Positions 11,298 to 21,465 of a stretch of DNA of 64,000 bases are shown here, piece after piece. The stretch is from contig BCKE01000026.1 in assembly GCA_001600495.1 (NCBI GenBank), positions 225,726-289,725 on the forward strand. Direction: 5' to 3'. Each line of letters opens with the position of its first letter. The first letter of the stretch is position 1. Origin of the DNA: Pilasporangium apinafurcum. Taxonomy: Eukaryota; Oomycota; Peronosporomycetes; Pythiales; Pythiaceae. The position numbers and the translations under genes are program-made. The notes below the pieces were generated by a model. It ran no database searches, had not been told where the DNA came from, and worked only from the letters and a program-made list of their open reading frames with translations.

Positions 11298-11911
11298 GAT
11301 ATGTATTGAGAAGAGACAATGGATACAGTCGGAATGAAGGTTTCGTTCCTACCACTTTTGTCAAACTTTCATCATCACCGTCCTGGAGATGTCGGTCATG
11401 ATTGCTTCAGTTGGATATGGGAAGAATACATGTATCCCACAGCATACTGAGTGGAACGCGTCGAAACCCATGCGTGCATGCCGCCGGAAGTACATAACAA
11501 ACTACTCACGCATATGCTCATGTGCTCTTATGTTTGTGAATGGATACTTACCAAAAAGCATACAATTTACAAAACAAGGTAAATAATGTTATCTTAATAT
11601 ATTTCAATGAATATATAGATAACGTGATTTGCCATGATATTCCTAAATCAGGTCGTGTATGAAGAAAATAGACTTGGGCCATCAAATATGTGTGGACTGA
11701 CCAACATATTGTGCCCACTCATCCCTGATGACACCTTGAAATTGAGGTGTGCATGATAGTTCTACCTGACCACCAAGAGTAATGGTTCCCTGGGCACAGG
11801 TTCCCGGTTGGTGTTGTAGTAGACAATCATCATTGATCTTATTGTCACGCTTCACACTGGCTGAAACTCAAGCTAAGCACAGTGCTATTGGACTTTGAAG
11901 GATCTGAGGCA
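11298..11911. promoter_or_regulatory. divergent intergenic region between MATE 4 and MATE 5
   Basis: 614 bp with no supported gene. Both flanking genes start from it, so it must hold both promoters. CATCATTGATCTT at about 11828-11840 is a weak initiator candidate for MATE 5. Confidence 0.45.
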
Positions 11912-13483
11912 ATGGTGAGCTATGTGGATGAAACCTCATCGCTTTTGACATTTGAACCACAACAGGAGGTTGTGGTAGTTGATGTTGAGCCACTACTACC
12001 GCTTATGTCACCCAGCAATGCCATGTCGCTCATGAGTCCAAGCTTCACATCCACTCGGTTCAAAGATGAGATGCCAACTGATCATAAAAACATGCTGCAG
12101 CAATCAGTGGACAATCCTGTCGTGAAAGATGAATTCAAGAAACTGCTTGCGCTAGTCTGTCCGGTCGCCGGCACGTTTATCTTGGAAAGTCTACCTGGGT
12201 TGATGTGCATTGTGCTTGTCGGCCACATGGACTCCCTAGCCACCAAGCAATACGTCGATGCTGCGACACTTTCGACGGTCTTCCTTAACGTCACAGGACT
12301 TTGCGTGGGTTTTGGGCTGACATCAGCACTTGACACGCTCTGCTCGCAGGCGAATGGCGCAGGGCGTCCAATGAAAATGGGTATTTACTTGCAGGCAGCA
12401 ATGTTGGTCGTTGGCTCAATGCTGCTACCGCTGTTCGTAGTCAACTGGCACTCTGGGTATTTTCTCACACTCGTAGGACAGGACGAAGAAGTGGCACGAC
12501 TCGCCACAGAATTTTCTCGCTACACAGTCTTTGGTATGCCATTTTTGTTTCTCTACGAGATGTTCCGAAAGGTTCTGCAGGCACAGAGCATCGTGAAGCC
12601 GATGGTCGCCATCGCAGTCGTCAACAATATTGTGAATATCGGTAGTGGGTACTACCTGACGTATCACACGTCACTGGGCTTTCATGGCGCCGCACTCTCC
12701 CGCACACTTGGCTACATGACGCTTGTATTACTGCTGCTTCCGTACTTGTGGATTACTCAGATCTACCGGCCGTGGTGGCCCGGGTGGTATTTCCAGGAAG
12801 CCAAGAAGCAAGTGGGCCTAGTGCTGAAACTCGGAATACCGGGCATGTTCATGTTCGCTATGCAAGGGTGGGCGTATGAAGTGCTCGCAATTATGGCGGG
12901 ATTGCTTCCGGATGGTGTTGTCAGCATTAGCACACACGCTGTACTGATGAATGTCGCGGTGATGTTCTACATGCCGTTTGTCGGGATTTCCGTATCCGCT
13001 AATATCCGTGTAGGAAATTGTTTAGGAGCGAACCAGCCCAAAACCGCACAGGTTGTCACACGTGTGAGTATGACTATGGCGTGTTGCTTAGGACTGGCCA
13101 CTTCCATGACGGTATTACTATTTCGGTCGGATATTCCTGGACTTATCATCAACGACCCCAAAGCCATCGAACGAGCTGCCCAAGCGTTACTGGTGATGGT
13201 TCCTTATGAGATCGTCGATGGTGCCAATTGTGTCATTCAAGGCGTCTATCGCGGTACTGGCCAGCAAGACATCGCTGCTAAGATCAATGCCATTGCATTT
13301 TACGTTGTCGGTATCCCCGTCGCTGCGCTGACAGCGTTTCTCGCGAGAGTAGGTGTCGTAGGGCTCTGGCTCGGCTTTGGCTCGGGTCTCGCAACGGCAC
13401 TGGTGATTTGTGGCGTGTTGCTCTACCGAGCGAGTTGGTCTAAGATGGCCCAGAATGCGCAAGAACGGATTCATAAGCAATAA
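11912..13483 (+). CDS. MATE family transporter 5 (intronless; TM7 Glu replaced by Gln)
   Basis: A single 523-codon exon. The ATG at 11912 is used because the longer frame opens on GTG (11882). The signatures are DTLCSQANGAGR, NCVIQGVYRGTGQQ and a full set of membrane helices. The N-terminus has ETSSLL (ExxxLL) and Met-Ser-Pro-Ser repeats shared with MATE 6 and 7, which marks a second subfamily. Both introns of MATE 1-4 and the single intron of MATE 6 and 7 are missing, which suggests intron loss. In the TM7 motif the usual MEWWA reads MQGWA, so a family-conserved acidic residue is Gln. Coupling may therefore differ; that is inference. Confidence 0.93.
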   Translation: MVSYVDETSSLLTFEPQQEVVVVDVEPLLPLMSPSNAMSLMSPSFTSTRFKDEMPTDHKNMLQQSVDNPVVKDEFKKLLALVCPVAGTFILESLPGLMCIVLVGHMDSLATKQYVDAATLSTVFLNVTGLCVGFGLTSALDTLCSQANGAGRPMKMGIYLQAAMLVVGSMLLPLFVVNWHSGYFLTLVGQDEEVARLATEFSRYTVFGMPFLFLYEMFRKVLQAQSIVKPMVAIAVVNNIVNIGSGYYLTYHTSLGFHGAALSRTLGYMTLVLLLLPYLWITQIYRPWWPGWYFQEAKKQVGLVLKLGIPGMFMFAMQGWAYEVLAIMAGLLPDGVVSISTHAVLMNVAVMFYMPFVGISVSANIRVGNCLGANQPKTAQVVTRVSMTMACCLGLATSMTVLLFRSDIPGLIINDPKAIERAAQALLVMVPYEIVDGANCVIQGVYRGTGQQDIAAKINAIAFYVVGIPVAALTAFLARVGVVGLWLGFGSGLATALVICGVLLYRASWSKMAQNAQERIHKQ

Positions 13484-14071
13484 GTACAACCTTTCTTTTA
13501 TATAGCTTTTGTTTTTGAATGAATGGTGATAAGATAGATTGAGTTTGGATGTAGCAATCATGTTTGTTTGTTGGTGATAATCGTCCTTCAATGGCGTGGA
13601 CTAGCTGGTCGTAATCGTAGCAGCAATTGTTGACAGTCGGTGGATCTAGTATAATTATCGCATGATTGGAGTCTCAAACCATCCAATCTCTTAAAGGCAA
13701 TGTTCGAATTTTGTTCAATTCAACAATTCAAGAGGGTCTGTAGCCATCTTGTCGCATCCAAAAAGTACATATCGCCCATCTATATCTATTAAAGAAGGTA
13801 ATTAATACTCAAAATAAATTATACATAGATAGTTAAATATTATATAACATTTTTAAAAAAATTATTAAAATATAAAGTTATTTGATCTACTCTGCCTAAT
13901 GGACGAGTTGGTCATACCCGCTGGGTCAAAAAGATACTTTCATCTGGGAAGCGGCAATCCCCGCACCACCGACCCAAGTAAAACATGTCATGACCCATCA
14001 CAAAGTGATGAGACTCATGGGACTAGGGGCAATGACGTTTCCATTTCGATGGATGCAGTTCTTGCTCCGTG
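13484..14071. other. AT-rich intergenic stretch
   Basis: No gene is recognised. Bases 13795-13880 are strongly AT-rich with runs of A and T. A similar AT-rich patch follows MATE 6 at 26220-26340. Confidence 0.5.
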
Positions 14072-15478
14072 ATGGCTCTTGACATAATCCAGACTCGCAG
14101 CGCCTGCTTGACTGTGCGGGACGCTCGGATATTCATTATAAAATTCGCCAACTCGAGTGAAGATCTCCTCCTCCTCAGCTACACAAGGCTACCAACCGAC
14201 AGGCAAGCGACCAAAAACGGTAAAACGATGCAGAGTATGATCGCTACTGCCGTTTCCTCCGCTGCCACAGCCATTGCGAGCGCAGTCTTCTCCGTTTGGA
14301 ATGCTGTGAACGTGTGGCTCCCGTGTGAGACGACTACCAGCACCATTACAATGATTCTTCTTACTACTACTGAACAGAAATTTAGGCCATCCACCATGAA
14401 AGAAGAAGAAAAAGTGCCAACTTTCGTTTCCCAAGGGATTGTTGACCAAACCGCGATTTGTGTGCATGCGCACGAGGCTTACTCGCTTGCACAGGCGACC
14501 ATTGACGACGCTCACCAACTTATTGATGCGAGCTGCGATGAAGTAAATATATTTATCAACAAGATACTCAACAAAGTTGAAAATTTGGTTTATTCGCGCG
14601 TCACTCAAGTCGAAAAGATGGTCCAAACTGGCCACGAAGAAGCGCAGGAGCTTGTGACTTGTAGTATTAATGAAGTTGAGGAATTTGTGGATACGACAGT
14701 CGACAATGTTCAAGATATCGTTTGCTGTAGCCTCGATCAGATTACCGACGTTGCGAATAATATCACTCTCATCACCGAACAGCTCGTATCTGCAGGTATG
14801 CAAGAAATACAGAAACTTGTCGAGACAAGTATCAGCGATGTACACAAGCTCTTTCAATGCAGTGTGAGCAAAGCCCAAACTAACGCCATTAGTTCAGTGA
14901 CGGATGTGATCAAAGACTTAAACAGCTTTGTTAACTCGCCTGTTACCGTCCTTAATGGGGTTAAGGAAGCCACTAATATTGTTTGCGATGTTGTGAGTGA
15001 CATGCAAAATCTCGTCACCGACCGTGCCCAAGATTCTGCCGAACTTGTCTACGCTCGAGTGAACGAAGCTCACGAACTTTTTCATAGTAGTGTCAGCCAA
15101 ACCCAAGAAATTGCCTTAGGCACCATTAATGAAGTCCAGAACCTCGTGCAAAGCCAGTTTGAAAGTGCTACCTTGGTTGTTAACGCCAGCATTTGCAAAG
15201 CTGAAGAGCTGGTGCAAACTCAGATTGAAGACGCGAGATTACTTGTCAATACAAGTGTCACCGACGCGCTGCAGATTTTTGAATCAATAAAACACGAGGC
15301 TACCGACGCAATTCGCCATCGAATCGATTGTGCTCGGTCTCTCTTTTGCTCCCGCGATACGAAAGTGCGCAGTCTATTTTTTGAATCCACACTCATGATC
15401 GATGTCAAATCGTGCTCCATGACCACCTACAATAATCTATTTGGCGAAATGGTGATACTCAACACTATGATGTACTGA
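14072..15478 (+). CDS. hendecad-repeat (11-residue repeat) amphipathic helix protein
   Basis: This is not a family I can name. The frame gives 468 aa from ATG 14072. An alternative ATG at 14228 opens on a hydrophobic stretch rich in Ala, Ser and Ile (about residues 57-84) that could be a membrane or surface anchor. From about residue 145 to 440 the protein is a nearly unbroken series of some 27 eleven-residue units of the type xEVxxLVxxSI, for example EEAQELVTCSI, NEVEEFVDTTV, DNVQDIVCCSL and QEIQKLVETSI. Eleven-residue periodicity gives a long 11/3 amphipathic helix. Such helices are known in perilipins, synuclein, apolipoproteins and LEA proteins, where they coat lipid surfaces, and also in right-handed coiled coils. 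Which applies here is open. No introns are needed. Confidence 0.8.
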   Translation: MALDIIQTRSACLTVRDARIFIIKFANSSEDLLLLSYTRLPTDRQATKNGKTMQSMIATAVSSAATAIASAVFSVWNAVNVWLPCETTTSTITMILLTTTEQKFRPSTMKEEEKVPTFVSQGIVDQTAICVHAHEAYSLAQATIDDAHQLIDASCDEVNIFINKILNKVENLVYSRVTQVEKMVQTGHEEAQELVTCSINEVEEFVDTTVDNVQDIVCCSLDQITDVANNITLITEQLVSAGMQEIQKLVETSISDVHKLFQCSVSKAQTNAISSVTDVIKDLNSFVNSPVTVLNGVKEATNIVCDVVSDMQNLVTDRAQDSAELVYARVNEAHELFHSSVSQTQEIALGTINEVQNLVQSQFESATLVVNASICKAEELVQTQIEDARLLVNTSVTDALQIFESIKHEATDAIRHRIDCARSLFCSRDTKVRSLFFESTLMIDVKSCSMTTYNNLFGEMVILNTMMY

Positions 15479-16009
15479 AGAAGGAAAGATGAAGAAAAGA
15501 GAAGAAATCTCCTATAGCATTCATATTACGAAGTACGAATTTTGAAGAAAGTAGACAATGTGCATTAGTTTAGTGAGAATTTTTATTATGTGATTGCTGT
15601 AGCAGCAACGCATCATAGCACCGCAGTATTATATCTATGAAGGTAATCCCCTCCTTTTTCCTTATTACATATTTATTAGTTCACTGATTAAGCTACCTTC
15701 TCATAATTCTTCATTTATCAGTAATTATTTACACACTTCGATAGCTCCTTGTCTACAAATCATCCCTTGAAGCCACGCACTACGATGGACTAATCTATCA
15801 GTAACCTATTACTGATCCCACTGATTTACTCGTAATTCATCTGATACCATGGCTGAAATTAAAAAAGTATATACCGAGTTTCTGGTATCTGTTGCAATCA
15901 TTCGCCCATTCTGGCGCTCTTTCCATTAGTTTAATGAATTTTCCATGGGATGTCAATACACTTCACATTGGGGTCATTGTCTGCCTGTGAGCATCCAAGT
16001 ATAATGTGG
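15479..16009. other. intergenic, no feature recognised
   Basis: 530 bp between two convergent genes, AT-leaning, with no gene or clear repeat. It presumably holds both 3' ends. Confidence 0.4.
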
Positions 16010-17452
16010 TCATGCAACCAGTTTCAACGATGATGGAACAATGACATTCTCCCATTGTAGCATTGCGCTCAACACATTCACAAGCCGAAGGTATATATCT
16101 TCATTCGTATTGTACTCCGTGCGTGCGTAGAATTTAATGAGACATCCCTCTTCTCCAGTCGTTGCATCTATCTGGGGCGTGAAGGAAATCCAAGAGGATG
16201 AATCAAAATATTCATAATTCGTTTCAGCATGTGCCCGTAACTCATTGGATATCGGATTCACGGACGACCGACCCATTACATACCCTGTCTCAGTCGCCAA
16301 TCGAAATCGCAAGTCCATCGAACGCATGAGTTTGCCTTGTTTCACTGGGTGCTTCAGGTCGATGCCTACGACGTATGTGTTGTCATTCAGCACTTGCAGT
16401 ACTTCATACCGCACACGAGGGCGTAACGATAAAAACTTAACACGTGGCTGCGTATCGCGTTCCCATGATTGTTGCATCGCATTAAATGCGTTCAGACCGG
16501 GGAAAAACTTGGAACAGCAGACGAAAAAATCATGCGCAGCGGAGATTTGAGAGGAGACTTCCCATCCAAACGTCGCCGATGTCGGTAGCGGAGCGCGTGG
16601 AGTAGATGCTGCCGATGCTGGTAAAGTGACATCAGGTAGTGGCGACGCGATGGGGGACTCTACCTCTGAACTCATTACTCCAATGTCGTATACAGACAGC
16701 GGCCGTGAAGATATCGCTAATTGACAGACCTGTTGGTAGCATCGTCGAATGCGTTCTTGAGCCTGCTCCTGTGTGAGAGGTATAAACTCAAAGTCTGAGT
16801 AGAGCTTCTCGTTCTCAGAAAGCGTCTCTATTGGACACGGCAGTACCAGCTCTTGTTCTCTGTCGATCATCACCTGTTGCATCCGCAGGAAAATTTTTTC
16901 TTTTTCGCGTAATTTGTGTTCCAAAATGGCGCGCTCCCCCTGTGCTCTTCGAGAGAGATCTGCTAACCGGATGTAGGCACTTTCGCGATGTCGATAGCTG
17001 TCACTGTCACTCATGCTACTCGTGTCGCTATCGCTCCTGTACGTTTCATCATCATGAAGTAATCCTCGTACCTCGGCCGCACGCCGAAGCATCTCGTATT
17101 GGTGCTCCAATTTCTGTACCATAGTCTGCATCTCTAGCATCTGTTCTCGCTGCCGTCGCCTCGCACGCGCCATGCCTTCACGGTTGCGTTTGCGTCGCGC
17201 CTCGATAGATGAGGGTACAGGAACCAGCGGCTTCTTGTTGTTTGTGATCAAAATACTAGAAGAAGACGAAGAACCTGGGTTATCCCATGTCGGTATGTCT
17301 GCCAACAGCGTCTCTATTTTCATTGTCGGAGACTGTGGCCGCTGGAGTTTGTTATTGGGATTTATGGTTGTTGTCCACTCCATCATCGACGCGTCTTCTT
17401 CGTCGTATAAAAATAAATCCATCGTGCTGGGTCTAGTAGTACTCATCAGCAT
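16010..17452 (-). CDS. bZIP transcription factor with C-terminal START-like domain
   Basis: 480 aa from ATG 17452, chosen because the longer frame opens on TTG. ATGs at 17446 and 17422 are also possible, and the family-like acidic opening MDLFLYDEED begins at 17422. The basic region RRKRNREGMARARRRQRE is at about residues 86-103 and is followed by a zipper. A second coiled coil contains REKEKIFLRMQQVMIDREQE. A linker with DFEFIPLTQEQAQERIRRCY follows. The START-like region runs from FGWEVSS (about 296) to the end, with SKFFPG, HPVKQGKLMRSMDLRFRL, a TGEEGC turn and YNTNEDIYLRLVNVL. The architecture suggests a nuclear DNA-binding dimer with a hydrophobic-ligand pocket; the ligand is unknown. 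The closest relative in the window is at 29822. Confidence 0.88.
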   Translation of the reverse strand: MLMSTTRPSTMDLFLYDEEDASMMEWTTTINPNNKLQRPQSPTMKIETLLADIPTWDNPGSSSSSSILITNNKKPLVPVPSSIEARRKRNREGMARARRRQREQMLEMQTMVQKLEHQYEMLRRAAEVRGLLHDDETYRSDSDTSSMSDSDSYRHRESAYIRLADLSRRAQGERAILEHKLREKEKIFLRMQQVMIDREQELVLPCPIETLSENEKLYSDFEFIPLTQEQAQERIRRCYQQVCQLAISSRPLSVYDIGVMSSEVESPIASPLPDVTLPASAASTPRAPLPTSATFGWEVSSQISAAHDFFVCCSKFFPGLNAFNAMQQSWERDTQPRVKFLSLRPRVRYEVLQVLNDNTYVVGIDLKHPVKQGKLMRSMDLRFRLATETGYVMGRSSVNPISNELRAHAETNYEYFDSSSWISFTPQIDATTGEEGCLIKFYARTEYNTNEDIYLRLVNVLSAMLQWENVIVPSSLKLVA

Positions 17453-18046
17453 GTGTGTGTAGATGTCTGCTTCTTGATTTGTAAGCTCTCTCTGCCTTCC
17501 CAATCACCCAAGATTGGTGTGGCAAATGCAGCAGAGCGCCGCCATTTGTTCTTCAGATTTGGTGCTTGCTGATTTGCGTGTGGGAAAGGATGACATTACC
17601 ATTGGTCGAAAATAGATGCCTGCAAACGCAATTGGTCAGAAACGTAAAAAATCAGCAGCTGGCTCTCCTTAAGTGCCCTGGAAAAAAGCAAATCATTAAA
17701 CCAGAACAAGACTACACAATATGAACTTAACACAATCTCACCTGTATGGTTGCTGTTCTTGTTCGTATGTCTTGATCTATGTCGATAATTCATGGTTTTC
17801 CACGGTACACAGTAAGATAAATTGGTGCGACTAGGCAGTCGAACCCCGATTGGTAGAGGATAATATCAATCTTGGCCATGAAAACTGCGATCCAGTCGAA
17901 ATCGACTGTGGGACGAGACGGGTATTCACTTCACACGCATGACGTGTTTACACCGTTTACGTAGCAACGCTACCACCCTCTTCACTTGAACCATCGCTTG
18001 TACGGCATGTATCTTATTATCATCTTGGTGTTCGCAACAGTGAGAC
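17453..18046. other. intergenic between two minus-strand bZIP genes
   Basis: 594 bp with no gene recognised. A tRNA-like pair of boxes near 17835-17900 was examined and rejected. Confidence 0.4.
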
Positions 18047-19207
18047 TTAGGATAAAAGCAGTGGAACACGGTGTTCCAGGGTTTTGTCCATTGTTTGCAA
18101 CACCGAAAGTAACACCGGAACAAAGCGCGAGCCCAAATCTCGAAATTCGGGCCCTTCACAGTAACCACCATAGCGTATTGTGCAATTACCCTCACCCGAT
18201 TTCAATTGTGGCTCCATAAATTCCATCCATGATGTTAAATTCACGTGAACTATTTTCCTTGTATCACCATAGGATGGTAATTCACCAATATCTGAGTCTG
18301 GGTACATACCCATTTGACCTTGGACGTACCCATTTTCATTTTCAAGGCGAAATCGAAGAAAAATCATGCGTAGTATCACACCTTCCATTGTGGGCGTTAC
18401 CATGTCAGCGAGTTTCACGAGTGTGTTCTCATTGACCACCTGAAGGGTTTCAAGCCGAAGAATTTGCGCGGGTTTCATGTTGTCATGCTTACCTTCTTCA
18501 AAGATATCCCATGATTTCTTAGCCGCTACTACAGGACTGACATTCTGGAAGTCCTTGGAAAGAAAAAACTTGACCTTTGACTGAGTAATGACTTTCTGCA
18601 TAACAGCCCATCCCATATATTCATTTGAGTCTTCTGATGAGACCGGTACCTGGTCAAAATTCCCCACTTGCCGCTTACACTCCGCCATCAGTGACAACGC
18701 CTCGCCCTCGGAGATTCCGAGGAATCTGAGCCCAGGGATTGAAGGAGAAGGAGGCCAGACATCAATCTGGTCTACGTCAATTTTCTCTGCATGATAATCA
18801 CCAAGCACACGCTCTAATCGTTCGTACACTTTTTGTCTTGCCTCCAACATCTGCATCATCGCGAAATTGTCTTGTTTTAAGTCCTGTGAGAGTTCCAGCA
18901 GCTCTTTATACGCCGTCACCAACGGGCTTGGGTCTACCTGTTTGCCTTGTTCTTGTTCTCGTTGATGTTGACTCTGTAATGCGTTCTGGTACTGTTGTTC
19001 GAGCATATGAATCTGTTTTCTCATCACAGCAAGTTGTTCACGATCGCGTTGTCGTGCTCGCTTCATTGATTCGCGATTACTCTTACGTCGTGACTCCAAG
19101 GCCGAGGCTGGATCCCTCGTCCCACGGCGACGAGATCTTGTTACTGTGGGCGGCACAGCAAGGAAATGAGGTGTATTAGACGTGTTAGAGATGCTTGGTG
19201 TGGTCAT
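18047..19207 (-). CDS. divergent bZIP with START-like C-terminus
   Basis: 386 aa from ATG 19207, because the upstream extension begins with TTG. The basic region SRRKSNRESMKRARQRDR is at about residues 38-57, followed by REQLAVMRKQIHMLEQQY as zipper. A second helical segment (residues about 95-140) ends in ARQKVYERLERVLGDYHAE. The C-terminal half keeps the family rhythm: GWAVMQ, KFFLSKDF, LETLQVVNENTLV, LRMIFLRFRLENENGYVQG and GNCTIRYGGY. It lacks the HPVK motif and the TGxEGC turn. It is the most diverged member here and lacks the LLELL-type N-terminus. It may regulate different genes or bind a different ligand. Confidence 0.82.
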   Translation of the reverse strand: MTTPSISNTSNTPHFLAVPPTVTRSRRRGTRDPASALESRRKSNRESMKRARQRDREQLAVMRKQIHMLEQQYQNALQSQHQREQEQGKQVDPSPLVTAYKELLELSQDLKQDNFAMMQMLEARQKVYERLERVLGDYHAEKIDVDQIDVWPPSPSIPGLRFLGISEGEALSLMAECKRQVGNFDQVPVSSEDSNEYMGWAVMQKVITQSKVKFFLSKDFQNVSPVVAAKKSWDIFEEGKHDNMKPAQILRLETLQVVNENTLVKLADMVTPTMEGVILRMIFLRFRLENENGYVQGQMGMYPDSDIGELPSYGDTRKIVHVNLTSWMEFMEPQLKSGEGNCTIRYGGYCEGPEFRDLGSRFVPVLLSVLQTMDKTLEHRVPLLLS

Positions 19208-19659
19208 TATCTGTCTAGCGTATTGGTATACGTATGAACGATTGGTGTTCGGGTGTGTCGATTGTTGAAGTCTAATTGCCAAGTGTGGTGGGCGACCAGA
19301 TCATTGTCTGAAGAAATGAAGAATGATTATCAGTGGCTTACATCTGTTCGATAAGTGCGGTTTCGCTCTGTTCTATCCGTACTTAATGTCAAGTGATGAC
19401 ATACGAATCAGTGTTAAGTTCGCTTTTTGATGACGCCAACGAAACTTTAGTATAGAGCACTAAGTACGGCTGGTACATTATCTGGTCGGGTATTTTTGAC
19501 CCATTTCTTGGTGAGAACCCACCCGCAAAAAGTTTTTAAAACATATTTCGATTAACATAACGTTACAAACAACACCACCAATCGCACAGGCAGACATCAA
19601 CGCCCATAATTGTCAACAAAGCGGCCCGCGCGCGCAAATAGGAAAAAACTTCAAGCGAC
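19208..19659. promoter_or_regulatory. divergent promoter region, bZIP and SWI3-like genes
   Basis: 452 bp between head-to-head genes. No motif is strong enough to name. It must contain both transcription starts. Confidence 0.4.
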
Positions 19660-21465
19660 ATGGCTTCATCAGTTCCATCTCAGACGGCCTCTCCGCCGAG
19701 TTCAAGTGCTACTACAAGTGCACCATCACAGGATCCCATCGCCAAGACTGTTGTCGTCCCGCGCTGCAGCTCGTGGTTTGACATGGACACCATCAATCCG
19801 ATTGAAAAGCGCATGTTGCCCGAATTTTTCGTCAACGAGGCGCTCTACCGCGATTTCCCCCCCGGTGCGCGCAAGAATTCGTCCAAGACTCCGGAAGTAT
19901 ACATGAAATATCGCAACTACATGATCCACGCCTACCGCCAGCAGCCACACGTGTACTTGACGGCCACGGCATGTCGGCGCAATCTTGCTGGAGATGCCTG
20001 TGCCATCATGCGCGTACACGAATTTCTCACGCACTGGGGACTCATCAATTACAACGTCCCTCCACATGCCATGCCACCTGCAAGGCACCCGAATTACGCA
20101 CTGAAACCCGTGAGTTCGTCCAGTGAAAGTAACGGGAATAGCTTAATGAATGATCCTATTGCTGTGCTAGTGCATGACAAGACCACAAGTCAGGATGGTA
20201 TGCAGGATAGTGGAAACAAAGTCAAGTGTGAAATGTGTGGGATACGTGATGTGGAATTCGAACTCACACCGGAAGCAAAACGCAGAGGTGTCGCTAGCGC
20301 AGGCAGTGGTGGAAACATCAATGCGAACGCTAATGGTAGTACTGGTAACATCGGGTCTGGAAGCAATGGGTTTGCTATGGAGCTTGCTCCTGTCGGTGGA
20401 TTCTGCTTGCGCCCTGGAAGTGGACTATGTGACGAGTGTTTCCTGCAGCGCTCGTTCCCGGAAGGCGTCGATGCTACGGATTTTACTCGCGTTGTGGTAT
20501 CATCTCCATGGACAGAAGAAGAGACGACACGTCTACTGGAAGCAATAAGCAACAACAATGGAAATAAAGTCACACCTGGCGGGCCAGGCAGTGAGAGTTG
20601 TGACTGGAATTCTATTGCTGCCAAAGTCCAAACGAAAACTGCCGAAGAATGCCTCTTGCACTTCTTGGAGTTGCCGATTATGAACCAGATGAATGATGTT
20701 TCTCGATCCACGACAAACAATAGTATCCTACAACGGCCGTTTACCTACGCAGAAGGGATGAATGCACCCGTGCTCAACATGAGCGCGTTGATGGCTCAAG
20801 TTGATCCATTTGTTGCGAAAGCGGCAGCACAAGCAGCGATTCACGCTATCAAACAGCTCCATACTATACCAGCAGTAATTAACGAATCGTCAGCATCGAG
20901 TACAGTAAAAATGGAACCAGTACCACAGGGAACTGATCAAAGTAATGATAACAATGGCGACGATGGTAGTGGAGTCTCGGCTACTTCCTTTGAAGAAGCT
21001 GCGAATGCTGTTGCGAGTAGTACGCGTAACGCAGGTATCGCTACGATTGTTAAAGAAGAAATTGGTTCGGACGGAGATGTGATGATGAAGTCAGCCGATT
21101 CTAGTAATGGGAGCACCGCAACGCCTTCGACTTCCACTGCTAGCGATAAACCTGTCTCAGTATCAAAGGAAATGGTAGCAGTTGCTAACGAAGCTTCAAA
21201 TGCCACAGCTGTCGCATTAATAGCTAGTCGAGCTCAAGCATTAGCTGATGCCACCGCAGCGGGTCCTGTACGCGACTTGGTGACCCAATTACTAGAAGTG
21301 AAAATGCAGCAGATGGAACTCAAGATGAAGCAGCTTTGTCTGCTCGAGAATACAATTATTGCTGAACGAGAGCAAGTGGCGAAGGAGAAGTATAAGCTCT
21401 ACACAGATCGACTCGTATTCGCTCAGGAAAAGCTCGGTTCACATGATGGTGCTGAGAATCTGTAG
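19660..21465 (+). CDS. SWIRM-ZZ-SANT protein, SWI3/BAF155-like remodelling subunit
   Basis: 601 aa from an ATG at 19660, no introns. The SWIRM domain is at about 39-132 (WFDMDTINPIEKRMLPEFF ... HEFLTHWGLINY). A split zinc-finger of ZZ type has CEMC at 190-193 and CDEC at about 259-262, with a Gly/Asn-rich insert between. A SANT domain at about 284-335 starts SPWTEEETTRLLEAI and contains DWNSIAAKV. The C-terminal helix region (about 480-595) is rich in Ala, Met and Lys, like the SWIRM-associated coiled coil through which SWI3 proteins dimerise. The role is the core scaffold of SWI/SNF-type chromatin remodellers in the nucleus. It is unrelated to the flanking arrays and is probably a conserved single-copy anchor gene. 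Confidence 0.92.
   Translation: MASSVPSQTASPPSSSATTSAPSQDPIAKTVVVPRCSSWFDMDTINPIEKRMLPEFFVNEALYRDFPPGARKNSSKTPEVYMKYRNYMIHAYRQQPHVYLTATACRRNLAGDACAIMRVHEFLTHWGLINYNVPPHAMPPARHPNYALKPVSSSSESNGNSLMNDPIAVLVHDKTTSQDGMQDSGNKVKCEMCGIRDVEFELTPEAKRRGVASAGSGGNINANANGSTGNIGSGSNGFAMELAPVGGFCLRPGSGLCDECFLQRSFPEGVDATDFTRVVVSSPWTEEETTRLLEAISNNNGNKVTPGGPGSESCDWNSIAAKVQTKTAEECLLHFLELPIMNQMNDVSRSTTNNSILQRPFTYAEGMNAPVLNMSALMAQVDPFVAKAAAQAAIHAIKQLHTIPAVINESSASSTVKMEPVPQGTDQSNDNNGDDGSGVSATSFEEAANAVASSTRNAGIATIVKEEIGSDGDVMMKSADSSNGSTATPSTSTASDKPVSVSKEMVAVANEASNATAVALIASRAQALADATAAGPVRDLVTQLLEVKMQQMELKMKQLCLLENTIIAEREQVAKEKYKLYTDRLVFAQEKLGSHDGAENL

Noticed and set aside
11882-11911. Upstream extension of MATE 5, and similar extensions of several bZIP and MATE genes
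   Set aside because: They open on GTG or TTG. In a eukaryote the first ATG is preferred, and the N-terminal family motifs are still included.
14189-14878. 229-codon open frame on the minus strand
   Set aside because: It is the antisense shadow of the 11-residue repeat gene, and its own pattern just mirrors that repetition.
17830-17905. tRNA-like A and B boxes on the minus strand (ATGGCCAAGATTG and GGTTCGACTGC), and TGGTAGAGGAT on the plus strand
   Set aside because: The box spacing is too short (about 34 nt), no acceptor stem pairs on either strand, and the T-arm stem fails. At most it is a decayed tRNA-derived repeat.
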